This document shows, piece by piece, positions 7,542 to 13,000 of a stretch of 13,000 nucleotides of DNA. The position numbers and the translations under genes were made by a program. The DNA is from Candidatus Saccharimonadota bacterium (GTDB taxonomy: Bacteria > Patescibacteriota > Saccharimonadia > Saccharimonadales > SZUA-47). The notes under the pieces were generated by a model. That model had not been told where the DNA came from. It saw only the letters and a program-made list of their open reading frames with translations, and did not search any database. Location of the stretch: the NCBI GenBank assembly GCA_003231925.1, contig QIKK01000080.1, positions 1 to 13,000 of the forward strand, read 5' to 3'. Every line of letters begins with the position of its first letter. Position 1 is the stretch's first letter.

Positions 7542-8591
7542 TCACTTCTTGAGTGTTTTATTAATTTTTGCTTCTCTTTGGGCTCTTTCTTTGTCAGCCA
7601 ATGACTTGGCTACGGCTCGCATATCGGCATACTGATCAAATTCGTCAACTATTTGCTTACCGATTATTTGTTCAATAACATCCTCAAAACTTACTACACC
7701 AACAAATTCTTCAAAACTATTTACTACAACCAGTAAATGATGGTTTGTTTTTAGGAAAGCCTGCAGAGCATTATCAAGCATTTCTTCTTCGTGAATATAA
7801 AATACTTCCTTACGCATAAAGTCCCTAACCTTACCACCGACATCTAAGCTTATCAAATCACGCAGATACAGTATCCCAACAAAATTCTGGGACTTTTTGT
7901 CATTATAAACTGGGAATCTCGACTTACCCGATTTGTGCAGTTCATCCACCAATATAGGACCAACATCGTCATCGACCGCAACAGACACCACCATGCGTCT
8001 TGGGGTCATAATACTACGGACTTGCTTATCACCAAAACTTAAGGCGTGTCTAACTATTTGGACCTCGTCATCTTCAATATCGCTTTCATCCGAAATCTGA
8101 TGTTCTTCAAAGATTTTATACAATTCTTCTTTAGAATATATCGTCGGATTCTCTCCACCGACCCATCTGTCTAACATCCTTCCTAAGGGCTTGGCAACTG
8201 GTGCTAAGATTATAATTATTTGTCTAAGTAGTGGGGCTAGTTTTGCAGATATAATCAATCCGTGTTTACGTAAATAGGCCATCGGTAGAATCTCACCAAA
8301 AATTACTACAAACACAGTAGTTAGTAGTACCGCGTATAAACCGTTGACTTTGGTGTCCAGCAAGGCAGTTATCCCAGCATTTACAACAACGTTCCCAATC
8401 AATAGCGTGACCATTAATTGATGCCCAAGTGCACGGATAGGATAAACTATCTTAGCAGACTTATTGCCTAGTTGGGCTTTTCTCTTAAGCTCGTAGTGGT
8501 TTAAAGACAGCAGACCAATAGTTAGCCCTGAAAACATCGCCGAACTTGCCAGTAGCAGCGCGATTACTATAAATATTACAAGGGTACTCAT
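7542..8591 (-). CDS. CNNM-type membrane protein with CBS pair (CorC/HlyC-like)
   Basis: A 349-residue protein. Residues 1-140 form the CNNM (DUF21) transmembrane domain with its 'SGLTIGLLSL' (21-30), 'GNVVVNAG' (66-73) and 'GEILPMAYLRKHGL' (99-112) signatures. A linker leads to two CBS domains at about 192-250 ('IMTPRRMVVSV...' to 'FVGILYLRDLI') and 257-312 ('VGVVSFEDVIEQIIG'). Bacterial relatives (CorC, MpfA, YhdP) are linked to Mg2+ export or Mg/Co resistance, with the CBS pair sensing ATP-Mg. The C-terminal CorC/HlyC domain found in many homologues is missing: after the second CBS only about 35 charged residues follow. No Shine-Dalgarno site is visible; the leader predicted from the upstream -10 is about 5 bases. 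It is transcribed toward aspS, 134 bases away. Confidence 0.88.
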   Translation of the reverse strand: MSTLVIFIVIALLLASSAMFSGLTIGLLSLNHYELKRKAQLGNKSAKIVYPIRALGHQLMVTLLIGNVVVNAGITALLDTKVNGLYAVLLTTVFVVIFGEILPMAYLRKHGLIISAKLAPLLRQIIIILAPVAKPLGRMLDRWVGGENPTIYSKEELYKIFEEHQISDESDIEDDEVQIVRHALSFGDKQVRSIMTPRRMVVSVAVDDDVGPILVDELHKSGKSRFPVYNDKKSQNFVGILYLRDLISLDVGGKVRDFMRKEVFYIHEEEMLDNALQAFLKTNHHLLVVVNSFEEFVGVVSFEDVIEQIIGKQIVDEFDQYADMRAVAKSLADKERAQREAKINKTLKK

Positions 8592-8602
8592 TCTTTAGTT
8601 AA

Positions 8603-8611
8603 ATTATACCA
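8603..8611 (-). promoter_or_regulatory. Extended -10 promoter of the CNNM/CBS gene
   Basis: The minus strand reads TGGTATAAT at 8611-8603, a perfect -10 with the TGn extension. The -35 region is poor (TTATTT). The last base of the -10 is 11 bases from the ATG, so transcription should start about 5 bases before the start codon, which has no Shine-Dalgarno site. Confidence 0.5.
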
Positions 8612-8708
8612 GAAATACTCTAAATAAATAATGTAAAATATAGATCTACGATAAAAATTATATTAGATACAACTTCAGTATATTATTTATCAGAGATACC
8701 CTAATTTT

Positions 8709-8735
8709 AAAAGCCCTCTTGTAAAGAGGGCTTTT
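8709..8735 (-). terminator. Symmetric rho-independent terminator hairpin
   Basis: A perfect 10-bp stem (8709-8718 with 8726-8735, AAAAGCCCTC / GAGGGCTTTT) closes a 7-base loop. It lies 19 bases after the stop of the 30-codon ORF and separates it from the CNNM/CBS gene. On the minus strand the U run is only the four Ts of the stem; on the plus strand it continues as TTTTCTTTCTTATTT, so it may work in both directions, perhaps better on plus. Confidence 0.75.
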
Positions 8736-8753
8736 CTTTCTTATTTACTCTCT

Positions 8754-8846
8754 CTAGTAAGTAAGAAATTCTTGCCATTTGGCACGCTTAATTGTGACGG
8801 GGACTTTTTGTCTCCGTGCACGAGCGACTTTAATATGTACTGGCAT
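8754..8846 (-). CDS. Small ORF for a 30-residue, highly basic peptide, unknown function
   Basis: An ATG at 8846 opens 30 codons ending in TAG at 8754. The case for a real gene is its context: an AGGAGGTGG Shine-Dalgarno site with proper spacing (AGGAGG at 8860-8855, 8 bases before the ATG), a near-consensus promoter about 190 bases upstream, and a strong hairpin terminator 19 bases after the stop. The product has eight Lys/Arg (K6, R9, R11, R12, K14, K20, R21, K23) against one acidic residue (E26), with alternating small and hydrophobic residues and an aromatic C-terminus (W24, F27, Y30). There is no signal peptide or membrane span. Such composition fits an RNA- or ribosome-binding peptide, but that is inference; I do not recognise it. 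Other possibilities are a leader peptide or a short antimicrobial or toxin-like peptide. Confidence 0.6.
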   Translation of the reverse strand: MPVHIKVARARRQKVPVTIKRAKWQEFLTY

Positions 8847-9030
8847 TTAAGCCACCTCCTAAAACTTCACTTGTACACACGCGCAGATAGGAGCGTTCCA
8901 ACATTTGAACGCATGCGTAATAAGAAGTTAATTTTTTTGTTTTATTATGAGCTTATTGTCTAAAGACTAGATATAAGCTGTTAATTTTTATCTTTCTGTA
9001 GCAGTTTTAGCTCCCAAAACCACAGAAGTA
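8847..9030 (-). promoter_or_regulatory. Structured 5' leader of the 30-codon ORF
   Basis: About 184 bases lie between the predicted start (near 9030) and the ATG. Read on the minus strand they can form, in order: an 8-bp stem at the extreme 5' end (9027-9020 with 9001-8994, one G-U pair, inner GTTTT/AAAAC); AGCTTAT/ATAAGCT (8979-8973 with 8956-8950, enclosing GTCT/AGAC); GCGTTC/GAACGC (8912-8907 with 8898-8893); and CTCCTA/TAGGAG (8893-8888 with 8861-8856), which covers the Shine-Dalgarno site. The last two share base 8893 and so abut or compete. It matches no riboswitch class I recognise. Confidence 0.4.
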
Positions 9031-9036
9031 TCGATT

Positions 9037-9065
9037 AGCATAGCAATCATTCATGACAGTGTCAA
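9037..9065 (-). promoter_or_regulatory. Near-consensus sigma-70 type promoter for the 30-codon ORF
   Basis: TTGACA at 9065-9060, a 17-base spacer, then TATGCT at 9042-9037 on the minus strand. The -35 is a perfect match and the -10 matches at four of six. The predicted start is near 9030, and the transcript to the hairpin at 8709 would be about 320 bases. This is the best promoter match in the window. An 11-base palindrome, TGACA-g-TGTCA (9054-9064), overlaps the -35 and could be an operator. Confidence 0.55.
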
Positions 9066-9071
9066 TAGTAC

Positions 9072-9101
9072 TTGTGTTTATACTTCTATCAATGTTAAGA
9101 T
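9072..9101 (+). promoter_or_regulatory. Promoter of the cation/proton antiporter gene
   Basis: TTGTGT (9072-9077), an 18-base spacer, then TAAGAT (9096-9101). The start would fall near 9108, about 19 bases before the ATG at 9127. The leader holds only a weak purine-rich AGAAAG as ribosome binding site. The promoter is back to back with the minus-strand promoter at 9037-9065, with six bases between the two -35 boxes. Confidence 0.4.
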
Positions 9102-9126
9102 AACACCATAGAAAGAAAAAATAAAC

Positions 9127-10827
9127 ATGCAAAATGACGTCTTCTTGGAACTTAGCTTAATCATCGCTATTGGTGCAGGTATTGCCCTTATAATGCGCCT
9201 ACTCCGCCAGCCTCTGATTATTGGGCACATTATTACTGGTGTAATAGTAGGCCCCTCGGTATTATCTATAATCAGCTCGGCGGATACTATAAAAGTTTTC
9301 TCTAATATTGGAATAGCCTTACTGCTATTTATTATCGGATTGGGTCTTAATCCTAAGGTCGTCAGAGAGGTAGGTAAAGTGGCTTTAATTACTGGTTTTG
9401 TTCAGATGTTGATAACAGCCATTACGGGGTTTTTTGTCGGAGTACTATTTGGCTTATCGGTAACAGGCTCCGTTGTCCTGGGAACCGCTCTAAGCTTCAG
9501 TAGTACTATCATTGTCCTAAAAATTCTTAGCGATAAAAAAGAACAATCCAGGTTGTACGGCAAAATAACTATTGGTATTTTATTAATACAAGATATTGTT
9601 GCCACCTTTGCCTTATTAGTCTTCGCGACACAGACTGGAGGGGGTGGTTTTAATCTATCTTCTATACTGACATTATTTGGTAAGGGATTATTGATTGGTA
9701 TACCAACTGTCCTGACCAGCATGTACATACTGCCCCGAATGCAAAAGCTAATTGCCGGCAGTCAAGAATCCTTATTTTTGTTCTCTATCGGCTGGGGTTT
9801 TGGTGGGGCGGCATTATTTGAAATTGCTGGTTTTAGCCTGGAGGTTGGTGCGCTATTTGCAGGCATAACTTTAGCTAGTCTACCCTACGCTCAAGAGATT
9901 GCTTCTAGATTACGGCCATTAAGAGATTTCTTTATAGTAGTGTTCTTTATTTATCTTGGCGCCACGCTGGTTTTTTCAAGTTTTATTTCAGCCCTACCTT
10001 TGATTGCTGTTTCATTATTTGTTGTTTTATTGTTTAAGCCTTGGACTATCTTGATGAGTATGGGGTTGCTTGGCTACACTAAGCGAACTAGTTTCAAGGC
10101 AGCTGTCAGTCTGGCTCAAATTAGTGAATTCTCTCTGGTCCTATCTACCTTAGCGTTATCTCAAGGCAGGATAAGCAGTGAACTAGCTGTTGCTTTAACA
10201 GTCATAGCTCTGGTTTCTATAGCTATGTCTACTTACGCCAGTGTTTTTGACGATGGCCTATTCGAATTCTTCGAGAAGCATTTCCTTATGTTTGAAAGGC
10301 AAAAGACACATAGCGAACAAAGTAAATCTCGCAAAGCATACGAATTAGTCTTATTCGGTTATAAAAGAGGAGGCCATGAATTTGTAAGAGTTTTCAGGGC
10401 ATTAAAAAAGAAATTTGTTGTAATAGACTATGATCCAGAAATGATTGATCTACTGGAACATTCTAGAATTAACTTCCTGTACGGTGATGCCAGTGATAAC
10501 GAATTGCTAGAAGAGGCTGATTTGTCTAAAGCTAAAATGATAGTATCCACGATAACTGATTTTGCTGTTAACACTTTACTTGTTAAGTCCTTAGAGAAGT
10601 CTAATCCAAATGCTGTATTTATTTGTCACGGAGACACTATGGAACAGGCCGCTAAACTATACGAGATGGGAGTAAGCTACGTGATGTTACCACACTATAT
10701 AGGTAGCGAGAAAATTGGTGCATTTATTAAAAAAAGTGGATTAAAGAAGTCTGAATTCCGTAAATATCGTGACAAACATATTGCCTATCTTAATTCTAAT
10801 TTGGCTTTAGATTCAAAAGATAACTAA
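9127..10827 (+). CDS. Kef-type monovalent cation/proton antiporter (CPA2) with RCK/TrkA-N domain
   Basis: A 566-residue protein. Residues 1-375 form a 12-13 span Na/H exchanger fold of the CPA2 family: 'QPLIIGHIITGVIVGPSVL' (28-46), 'SFSSTIIVLKIL' (123-134), 'LIQDIVA' with the ion-binding D156, and 'AQISEFSLVL' (330-339). A charged linker (about 386-403) leads to an RCK/TrkA-N Rossmann domain at 405-525, with the dinucleotide loop as G-Y-K-R-G-G (411-416), acidic D434 at the end of strand 2 and 'YGDASDNELLEEA' (452-464). Relatives such as KefB/KefC, YbaL and GerN exchange K+ or Na+ for H+ and are gated by nucleotides or glutathione. The TrkA-C domain seen in many homologues appears to be absent. 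The 3' end overlaps nadD on the other strand by 4 bases. Confidence 0.9.
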   Translation: MQNDVFLELSLIIAIGAGIALIMRLLRQPLIIGHIITGVIVGPSVLSIISSADTIKVFSNIGIALLLFIIGLGLNPKVVREVGKVALITGFVQMLITAITGFFVGVLFGLSVTGSVVLGTALSFSSTIIVLKILSDKKEQSRLYGKITIGILLIQDIVATFALLVFATQTGGGGFNLSSILTLFGKGLLIGIPTVLTSMYILPRMQKLIAGSQESLFLFSIGWGFGGAALFEIAGFSLEVGALFAGITLASLPYAQEIASRLRPLRDFFIVVFFIYLGATLVFSSFISALPLIAVSLFVVLLFKPWTILMSMGLLGYTKRTSFKAAVSLAQISEFSLVLSTLALSQGRISSELAVALTVIALVSIAMSTYASVFDDGLFEFFEKHFLMFERQKTHSEQSKSRKAYELVLFGYKRGGHEFVRVFRALKKKFVVIDYDPEMIDLLEHSRINFLYGDASDNELLEEADLSKAKMIVSTITDFAVNTLLVKSLEKSNPNAVFICHGDTMEQAAKLYEMGVSYVMLPHYIGSEKIGAFIKKSGLKKSEFRKYRDKHIAYLNSNLALDSKDN

Positions 10828-11447
10828 TATAGATTATTCTTATTTATATAGCTGAGCACTTTTTTTGGAATCCAGATGTTCTTATTATGAGACTTTAGTC
10901 TAATATCGGTCGAAGAGTGAAGAGGCAATTTTGAGGGTAGAATAATCGGCTGAAAATTTAAATCAATAGCATGTTTTTTTATCTCTTTTTCATAAAATAG
11001 CCCGCGTTCAAACACTACTATACGGTGTTTTAACAGAGACTCTAAATTAGACCAGTTAGTAGAGTTCATTTGCATAAATACATCAGCTCCAAAGATGAAG
11101 AATAGTTGACTTTCATTAAATGTCCTTTCCAAGACCCTTAGTGTTGAGCCGATATTAAATTGCTTATCTGGCAAGTTTAAACACTTAAAATTAGGGAAGC
11201 CTGCAATAGCAAGCTGTAGCATCTTATTGCGGTGTCTTATAGTGATAGGCCGTTTATTATTCCTTGGTTGCTCTTCTATTGCAAAATAAACTCTATCTAG
11301 TTCTAGATTAATGAGAGCTGTTTCAGCTACTTGCAAATGCCCGTCATGAATTGGGTCAAAAGTGCCAGCTAATATACCTATTTTAGAATCAAAACTATTA
11401 TTATCTTGCCTTTTATCCACTACTTCGACTCTCCTATTTTTATGCAT
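10824..11447 (-). CDS. nadD: Nicotinate-nucleotide adenylyltransferase
   Basis: A 207-residue nucleotidyltransferase with the family signatures in place: 'GTFDPIHDGHL' at 28-38 (the HxGH ATP-binding motif as H34-D-G-H37) and 'SSTDIR' at about 177-182 before a C-terminal 'VLSYINKNNLY', the usual NadD ending. It adenylates nicotinate mononucleotide to deamido-NAD in NAD synthesis and salvage. The first 22 residues are charged and precede the usual N-terminal strand. The ATG at 11447 has AAGGA only 3 bases upstream; a GTG at codon 10 (11420) has AGGAG 10 bases upstream and would give a more usual N-terminus, so the start is uncertain. It lies 12 bases after the unrecognised 469-residue protein gene, almost certainly in one operon. 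Confidence 0.88.
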   Translation of the reverse strand: MHKNRRVEVVDKRQDNNSFDSKIGILAGTFDPIHDGHLQVAETALINLELDRVYFAIEEQPRNNKRPITIRHRNKMLQLAIAGFPNFKCLNLPDKQFNIGSTLRVLERTFNESQLFFIFGADVFMQMNSTNWSNLESLLKHRIVVFERGLFYEKEIKKHAIDLNFQPIILPSKLPLHSSTDIRLKSHNKNIWIPKKVLSYINKNNLY

Positions 11448-11459
11448 ATATCCTTGGAC

Positions 11460-12869
11460 CTAGCACCTAACACTTACTCCACATTTTTGACATTTTTCTA
11501 TCAATTCATCCTTGGGACGAGTATTTGTATGGCCGTTGCTACATTCAAAAGTACGTGAACCATACTTGTCATCCAGAAGATTACCACCGTAAATATCTTG
11601 TGACCCTCTGCCCCCGTTCTCTACACTACCCGATCCAATACTCGCACAACCACCATAGGATCTACCAGCCGTAAAACCGTTCTGTATAGCTTGAGCCGAT
11701 AATTCATTAAGATGTTGCAACTCCTGGGGATCCATTAATTGAGAAGATACTGTTTTAATAATACCAGACAGCCCGCTAGCAGGACTATCTATACCCTTGT
11801 TATTAGCTAGAAACTCTGGGAGATACTGCCTTAGCCTCTCAACCAAAGCGTATCTAATCTTACTATCCATAAACCTTCCGTCGTCATCGGTAAATACACT
11901 GTCTCCCGCTATATGTATCAACTGAAGCTCCTCAAAGTCTGATGTCCTCTCCATTTGTTGTATTATTTCTTTTGCTAGTGAAGCCATCACTTCATTATTT
12001 TTACCCGAATAAACAGCCCTACCCAGGGCAACAATATACCCATCAAAGTACTGATGGATTAAAGCTATATTATTCTCTATAAACTCCGTGACAGAATGTA
12101 TTACTGTAGGGTTCCCAGTTCTATGATTGTATTCTTTCTGGAATTCTAATCCAAATTCCTGAGCTTCTTGTAGTGAAACTGACTTTTCTATCCAGTGATT
12201 TATCCACTCATTACTAGAAGTATCACCGGGTATTGATACCCCATATTTTTCTTGAATCATTCTAGATAAGGTTAGTGAATCGCTACCGCTTATAGAAAAT
12301 GCACCAGCTAGTAATTCTATCTCATTTTTTTTGTAATATACTTGTAGCACCGCACGACCCTCTCTATACCCCAGACCCTCCCAAAAATCAGGGTTCTGTT
12401 GCAGATCTTCTTTTGGATCCATGCTTACAGCGACAATAAGTCTACCTGCCTCCAGCCTGTCTACCTCCTCTGCTAGTCTTAGGTCACCTTCATCACGGAG
12501 AACTTGTGACTGCATTCTAGAATCAGTCAGGGCCATCTGGCGTGATGCCGTAAGACCATCACGCACAAGCCCGACCATACTACTATTACCTCTATTTACA
12601 ACTTGTCCATCGACAAGATCTAACCTAGATAGTGAATTGAAGGTTAGAGATTCACCATATTCTACGTCTGTAATAAGGTGCTCTTGAACCGCTGTATAAA
12701 AATCCTGCCAGCTTTCGGCCAGCTCCAATGGGTCAATCTCGCATGTTTCAGTTAATACCGCTTCACCCACTCTTCTAATTGCACTCAAAGAATGTGCATA
12801 CACCACTTTTTCAGGAAGTCTATCTGTCTCTGGCAATAGATGTTCTGGTTGTAGGACTGCTGTATACAT
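11460..12869 (-). CDS. Unrecognised 469-residue protein with C-terminal zinc-ribbon-like motif
   Basis: I do not recognise a family. Residues 1-400 look soluble and mixed alpha/beta to helical, rich in Glu, Gln and Leu, with no membrane span or signal peptide. A strand-turn stretch 'AGRLIVAVSMDP' lies at 141-152 and an 'EGRAVLQVYYKK' strand at 170-181. Residues 401-437 are a Gly/Ser-rich, probably flexible linker with a lone C408. The end has C443-x3-H447 and C460-x2-C463 with C469 as the last residue, a spacing that could bind one zinc ion. The ATG is preceded at 8 bases by AAGAGG. It is the first gene of an operon with nadD. A binding protein for nucleic acid or protein is possible, but the sequence does not show which. 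Confidence 0.8.
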   Translation of the reverse strand: MYTAVLQPEHLLPETDRLPEKVVYAHSLSAIRRVGEAVLTETCEIDPLELAESWQDFYTAVQEHLITDVEYGESLTFNSLSRLDLVDGQVVNRGNSSMVGLVRDGLTASRQMALTDSRMQSQVLRDEGDLRLAEEVDRLEAGRLIVAVSMDPKEDLQQNPDFWEGLGYREGRAVLQVYYKKNEIELLAGAFSISGSDSLTLSRMIQEKYGVSIPGDTSSNEWINHWIEKSVSLQEAQEFGLEFQKEYNHRTGNPTVIHSVTEFIENNIALIHQYFDGYIVALGRAVYSGKNNEVMASLAKEIIQQMERTSDFEELQLIHIAGDSVFTDDDGRFMDSKIRYALVERLRQYLPEFLANNKGIDSPASGLSGIIKTVSSQLMDPQELQHLNELSAQAIQNGFTAGRSYGGCASIGSGSVENGGRGSQDIYGGNLLDDKYGSRTFECSNGHTNTRPKDELIEKCQKCGVSVRC

Positions 12870-12876
12870 TTAAAAA

Positions 12877-12908
12877 ACCTCTTTTCCGCTATAGAGCTAG
12901 AAAGAGGT
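12877..12908 (-). promoter_or_regulatory. Hairpin covering the ribosome binding site of the 469-residue protein gene
   Basis: On the minus strand ACCTCTTT (12908-12901) pairs with AAAGAGGT (12884-12877) around a 16-base loop, followed by a run of six Ts ending 3 bases before the ATG. The downstream arm contains the AAGAGG Shine-Dalgarno site, so folding would hide it; the T run also makes the hairpin terminator-like. Whether it is transcribed depends on the promoter: a poor candidate (TTGGAC, 19 bases, TATAGC at 12893-12888) would start inside it, an upstream one would include it. Confidence 0.4.
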
Positions 12909-12972
12909 CAAAGTCCAATAAATACCTATTCTTCCTGCTCGGGAAAGTTATTATTGCTGTATCGGACTAACC

Positions 12973-12998
12973 ATGAGATAAACAATTGTTTTTCTCAT
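12973..12998. repeat. 26-base near-perfect palindrome
   Basis: Two 13-base arms meet at 12985/12986 (ATGAGAtAAACAA and TTGTTTtTCTCAT) with a single mismatched pair, 24 of 26 bases being self-complementary. There is no loop, so a dimeric protein operator is likelier than an RNA hairpin. It lies about 105 bases upstream of the 469-residue protein gene, at the window edge. Confidence 0.5.
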
Positions 12999-13000
12999 TA

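Noticed and set aside
8772..8963. Plus-strand reading frame of 63 codons in the gap before the antiporter gene
   Set aside because: It starts with TTG, has no ribosome binding site, and lies antisense to the 30-codon ORF and its leader, which have full expression signals.
12952..12998. Minus-strand 15-codon ORF starting at the edge palindrome, as a leader peptide for the 469-residue protein gene
   Set aside because: Its ribosome binding site would lie outside the window and nothing else supports translation.
1..13000. Alternative genetic code with UGA as Gly, as in some CPR lineages
   Set aside because: The MazG-like gene ends with TGA at the expected length, exactly overlapping the next start, and Trp is TGG throughout.

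Overview
The window is an AT-rich, gene-dense bacterial chromosome segment read with the standard code: TGA is a stop (the MazG-like gene ends in TGA) and Trp is TGG. Neighbouring genes overlap by 1 to 11 bases or are separated by only a few. The aspartyl-tRNA synthetase is of the archaeal-like class, proteins are short relative to many relatives, and several genes have almost no 5' leader. Together these suggest a member of the Candidate Phyla Radiation (Patescibacteria), possibly a Saccharibacteria-like organism. This placement is an inference from gene content and needs a tree to confirm. I see no rRNA, tRNA, CRISPR array, insertion sequence or prophage gene.

Left part (1-2000): the 3' end of a Mur ligase (probably MurC) runs into the window and overlaps the end of a convergent two-gene unit, a MazG-like NTP pyrophosphohydrolase coupled to a NUDIX hydrolase. 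This unit looks like a nucleotide-pool cleaning module. A divergently transcribed MscS-type mechanosensitive channel follows; its start codon lies at about the expected transcription start.

Envelope block (2036-5532, minus strand): a 695-residue membrane protein with an acidic cytoplasmic N-terminus, one membrane span, carboxypeptidase-regulatory-like beta domains and a TolB/WD40-like propeller; a secreted 220-residue coiled-coil protein; and a 221-residue single-span protein. The last two are translationally coupled. I do not recognise a named system, but the three look like one cell-surface assembly.

Middle (5606-8591, minus strand): aspS is followed after 2 bases by a small PEMT/ICMT-like membrane methyltransferase. 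Upstream of aspS lies a CNNM/CBS (CorC/HlyC-like) membrane protein with its own extended -10 promoter.

The 535-base gap at 8592-9126 is the most interesting stretch. On the minus strand it holds a near-consensus promoter, a leader of about 184 bases with four possible hairpins (one pairing with the ribosome binding site), a previously uncalled 30-codon ORF for a very basic peptide with a strong Shine-Dalgarno site, and a terminator-like hairpin. A plus-strand promoter for the next gene sits back to back with it.

Right part (9127-12869): a Kef-type cation/proton antiporter with a C-terminal RCK/TrkA-N domain overlaps by 4 bases the end of a convergent operon made of an unrecognised 469-residue protein with a C-terminal zinc-ribbon-like motif, followed by nadD. 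Upstream of that operon are a hairpin that includes the ribosome binding site and a 26-base near-perfect palindrome at the window edge.
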